Shown piece after piece: positions 33,876 through 34,796 of a stretch of DNA of 34,796 nt (within the stretch, counting starts at the first letter, position 1; each line of letters opens with the position of its first letter). The position numbers and the translations under genes are program-made. Source of the stretch: SAT2750 sp963581185 (lineage in GTDB: Bacteria; Planctomycetota; Planctomycetia; Pirellulales; Pirellulaceae); NCBI GenBank assembly GCA_963581185.1, contig CAUZOB010000023.1, positions 1 to 34,796 of the forward strand, given 5' to 3'. The notes under the pieces are model-generated. The model saw nothing but the letters and a program-made list of their open reading frames with translations. It was not told the origin of the DNA and searched no databases.

Positions 33876-34796
33876 TTATTTCCGCTGTGAGTCCTGGCCG
33901 CCATCTTTCCGAGCGGTTTGCATGCGGAGCAAGGTGGCCTGCAATTCACCGAATCCTTCAGGCTGCTGAGTGCTGGCTGTGACCGTCGGCTTTGTGGCCG
34001 GCGTGGCCCAGCTGTAGTGGGTAACTCCCCTGGGCGTCAGAACCTCCATCGTCCAGTGCGGTTGCTGTGCCGTTGGCCGATTCTCCTGTTGTTTCGCTTC
34101 CACGGCGGCCAGAGCAAGTTGCACTGCCTGCTGGACGGCGGCCTCGATGGCAGCGTCCGCGTGCTCGCGCGTCATCAGATCCTCTGGCGGTTTTTCTTCA
34201 GTGGGAGATGGTTGCGACTGGCGACTCTGGTCGTGGATCAAGAGGGCTGGGTTTCCGCGAGCAGGCCGACTGGCAATCAGCTGCTGGTAAGTGAAGTCGT
34301 CTGCTTCTGAATTGGCCAGATTGCTGGGTGAACCGAGCAGGGAGAGCCGGAACAGGCCATTTTCGGCGGCCAGCAGCAGCGGCTGAACTTCTGTTTGCTT
34401 GACGTATAGCGAGACGGAGCAGGGTGTGATCTTTGTGGTGGATATCGGTGTGATGTTCTGGTCGACGTCCTGGTGGACCTGGTGTATGCGTGCGGCCGTG
34501 GCGACTTTCCTGGTTGTCGGCACGGGCACAGTTGAGCTTTGTGGCAAGTAGGCCAGTACGTCCACTCGCAGGCCAGGTTGCAACTGGGGTAGCAGCGTCG
34601 GGGGCAGGGACGTGTGAATCACACACATTCGGTAGCCGTCGGGAATTGCAGACAGGCCAGCGGCTTCGCTTGACGTGATCATCTCAGCAGTCAGGATCGT
34701 GCCAGCTGGTATTCGTCTGGCGGCGAATCGACCGGTGACTTCGGTCAAGGACCGCAGGCAGTCCGCTGGAGTCTCATCGATGGGCCGGAATTCCAT
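33876..34796 (-). CDS. CpaB/RcpC-like pilus assembly protein with SAF domain (partial)
   Basis: 306 residues are visible. The first ATG falls on the last three bases of the window, so the true start is probably outside it, and the expected N-terminal membrane anchor is missing. An SAF-domain signature is seen: FAARRIPAGTILTAEMI, followed by a CpaB-like strand (YRMCVIHTSLPPTLLPQLQPGLRVDVLAYL), then residues about 110-165 with VSLYVKQTEVQPLLLAAENGLFRLSLLG. The C-terminus is a long, low-complexity tail rich in Gln, Ala, Pro and Thr, with a helical stretch (ADAAIEAAVQQAVQLALAAVEAKQQ). In Tad systems CpaB works with the secretin in the periplasm. It is directly upstream of that secretin, which supports the call. 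The tail is longer than in well-known CpaB proteins. Confidence 0.75.
   Translation of the reverse strand: MEFRPIDETPADCLRSLTEVTGRFAARRIPAGTILTAEMITSSEAAGLSAIPDGYRMCVIHTSLPPTLLPQLQPGLRVDVLAYLPQSSTVPVPTTRKVATAARIHQVHQDVDQNITPISTTKITPCSVSLYVKQTEVQPLLLAAENGLFRLSLLGSPSNLANSEADDFTYQQLIASRPARGNPALLIHDQSRQSQPSPTEEKPPEDLMTREHADAAIEAAVQQAVQLALAAVEAKQQENRPTAQQPHWTMEVLTPRGVTHYSWATPATKPTVTASTQQPEGFGELQATLLRMQTARKDGGQDSQRK

Overview
This 34.8 kb window looks like chromosomal DNA of a planctomycete (phylum Planctomycetota, probably a Pirellulales-type lineage; the order is an inference). The evidence is the gene families. There is a signal-peptide beta-propeller/HEAT protein with a C-terminal CxxCH domain of the Planctomycete/Verrucomicrobia type. 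There is a DUF1549/DUF1553 protein, its pre-peptidase C-terminal (PPC) partner and a Tat-exported DUF1501 protein. A WPQFRG-type PQQ-like propeller, an MEPRLLL (LEPR-XLL) surface protein and many Tat or Sec exported proteins complete the picture. I see no insertion sequence, phage gene, CRISPR array, rRNA or tRNA.

Layout. 1-5057 (minus): a tightly packed operon reading pfkB-like sugar kinase, secreted heme/propeller protein, small lipoprotein, then a secreted protein cut by the left edge. 5213-6229 (plus): a divergent TIM-barrel aldolase-like gene, followed by a secreted PQQ-like propeller (6286-7560). 7562-14797 (minus): a PPC-domain protein, a DUF1549/DUF1553 cytochrome-like protein and a penicillin-acylase-family Ntn hydrolase, with the DUF1501 gene divergent at 15002-16408. 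16438-18702 (minus): an unusual NRAMP-like membrane protein carrying a roughly 200-residue loop full of EF-hand-like calcium sites. 18820-26471: a region rich in sugar-acid enzymes, namely a PQQ sugar dehydrogenase fused to a diheme domain, a divergent secreted gluconolactonase-like protein, an ArsC-like protein, a malate/lactate-type dehydrogenase, an M20 amidohydrolase and a Tat-exported glucarate-dehydratase-like enzyme. 26804-30933 (plus): a secreted WD40 protein and a large surface protein with SdrD-B-like and calcium-loop repeats. 30945-34796 (minus): a 56-residue coiled-coil protein, a CCA-adding enzyme and the start of a Tad/Flp pilus locus (cpaC-like secretin, and cpaB-like gene cut by the right edge).

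How they may work together. The 18.8-26.5 kb block fits stepwise extracytoplasmic oxidation of a sugar: aldose to lactone (PQQ enzyme, electrons to its own hemes), lactone to acid (SMP-30 lactonase), then dehydration or dehydrogenation of the acid. The 0-6 kb block pairs a cytoplasmic kinase and an aldolase-like protein with exported electron-transfer and surface proteins. These pathways are inferred from families and gene order only; no substrate can be read from the sequence. Several starts were moved from the longest open frame because a ribosome binding site points to an internal ATG (5213, 18702, 21138, 21340; probably also 22835).
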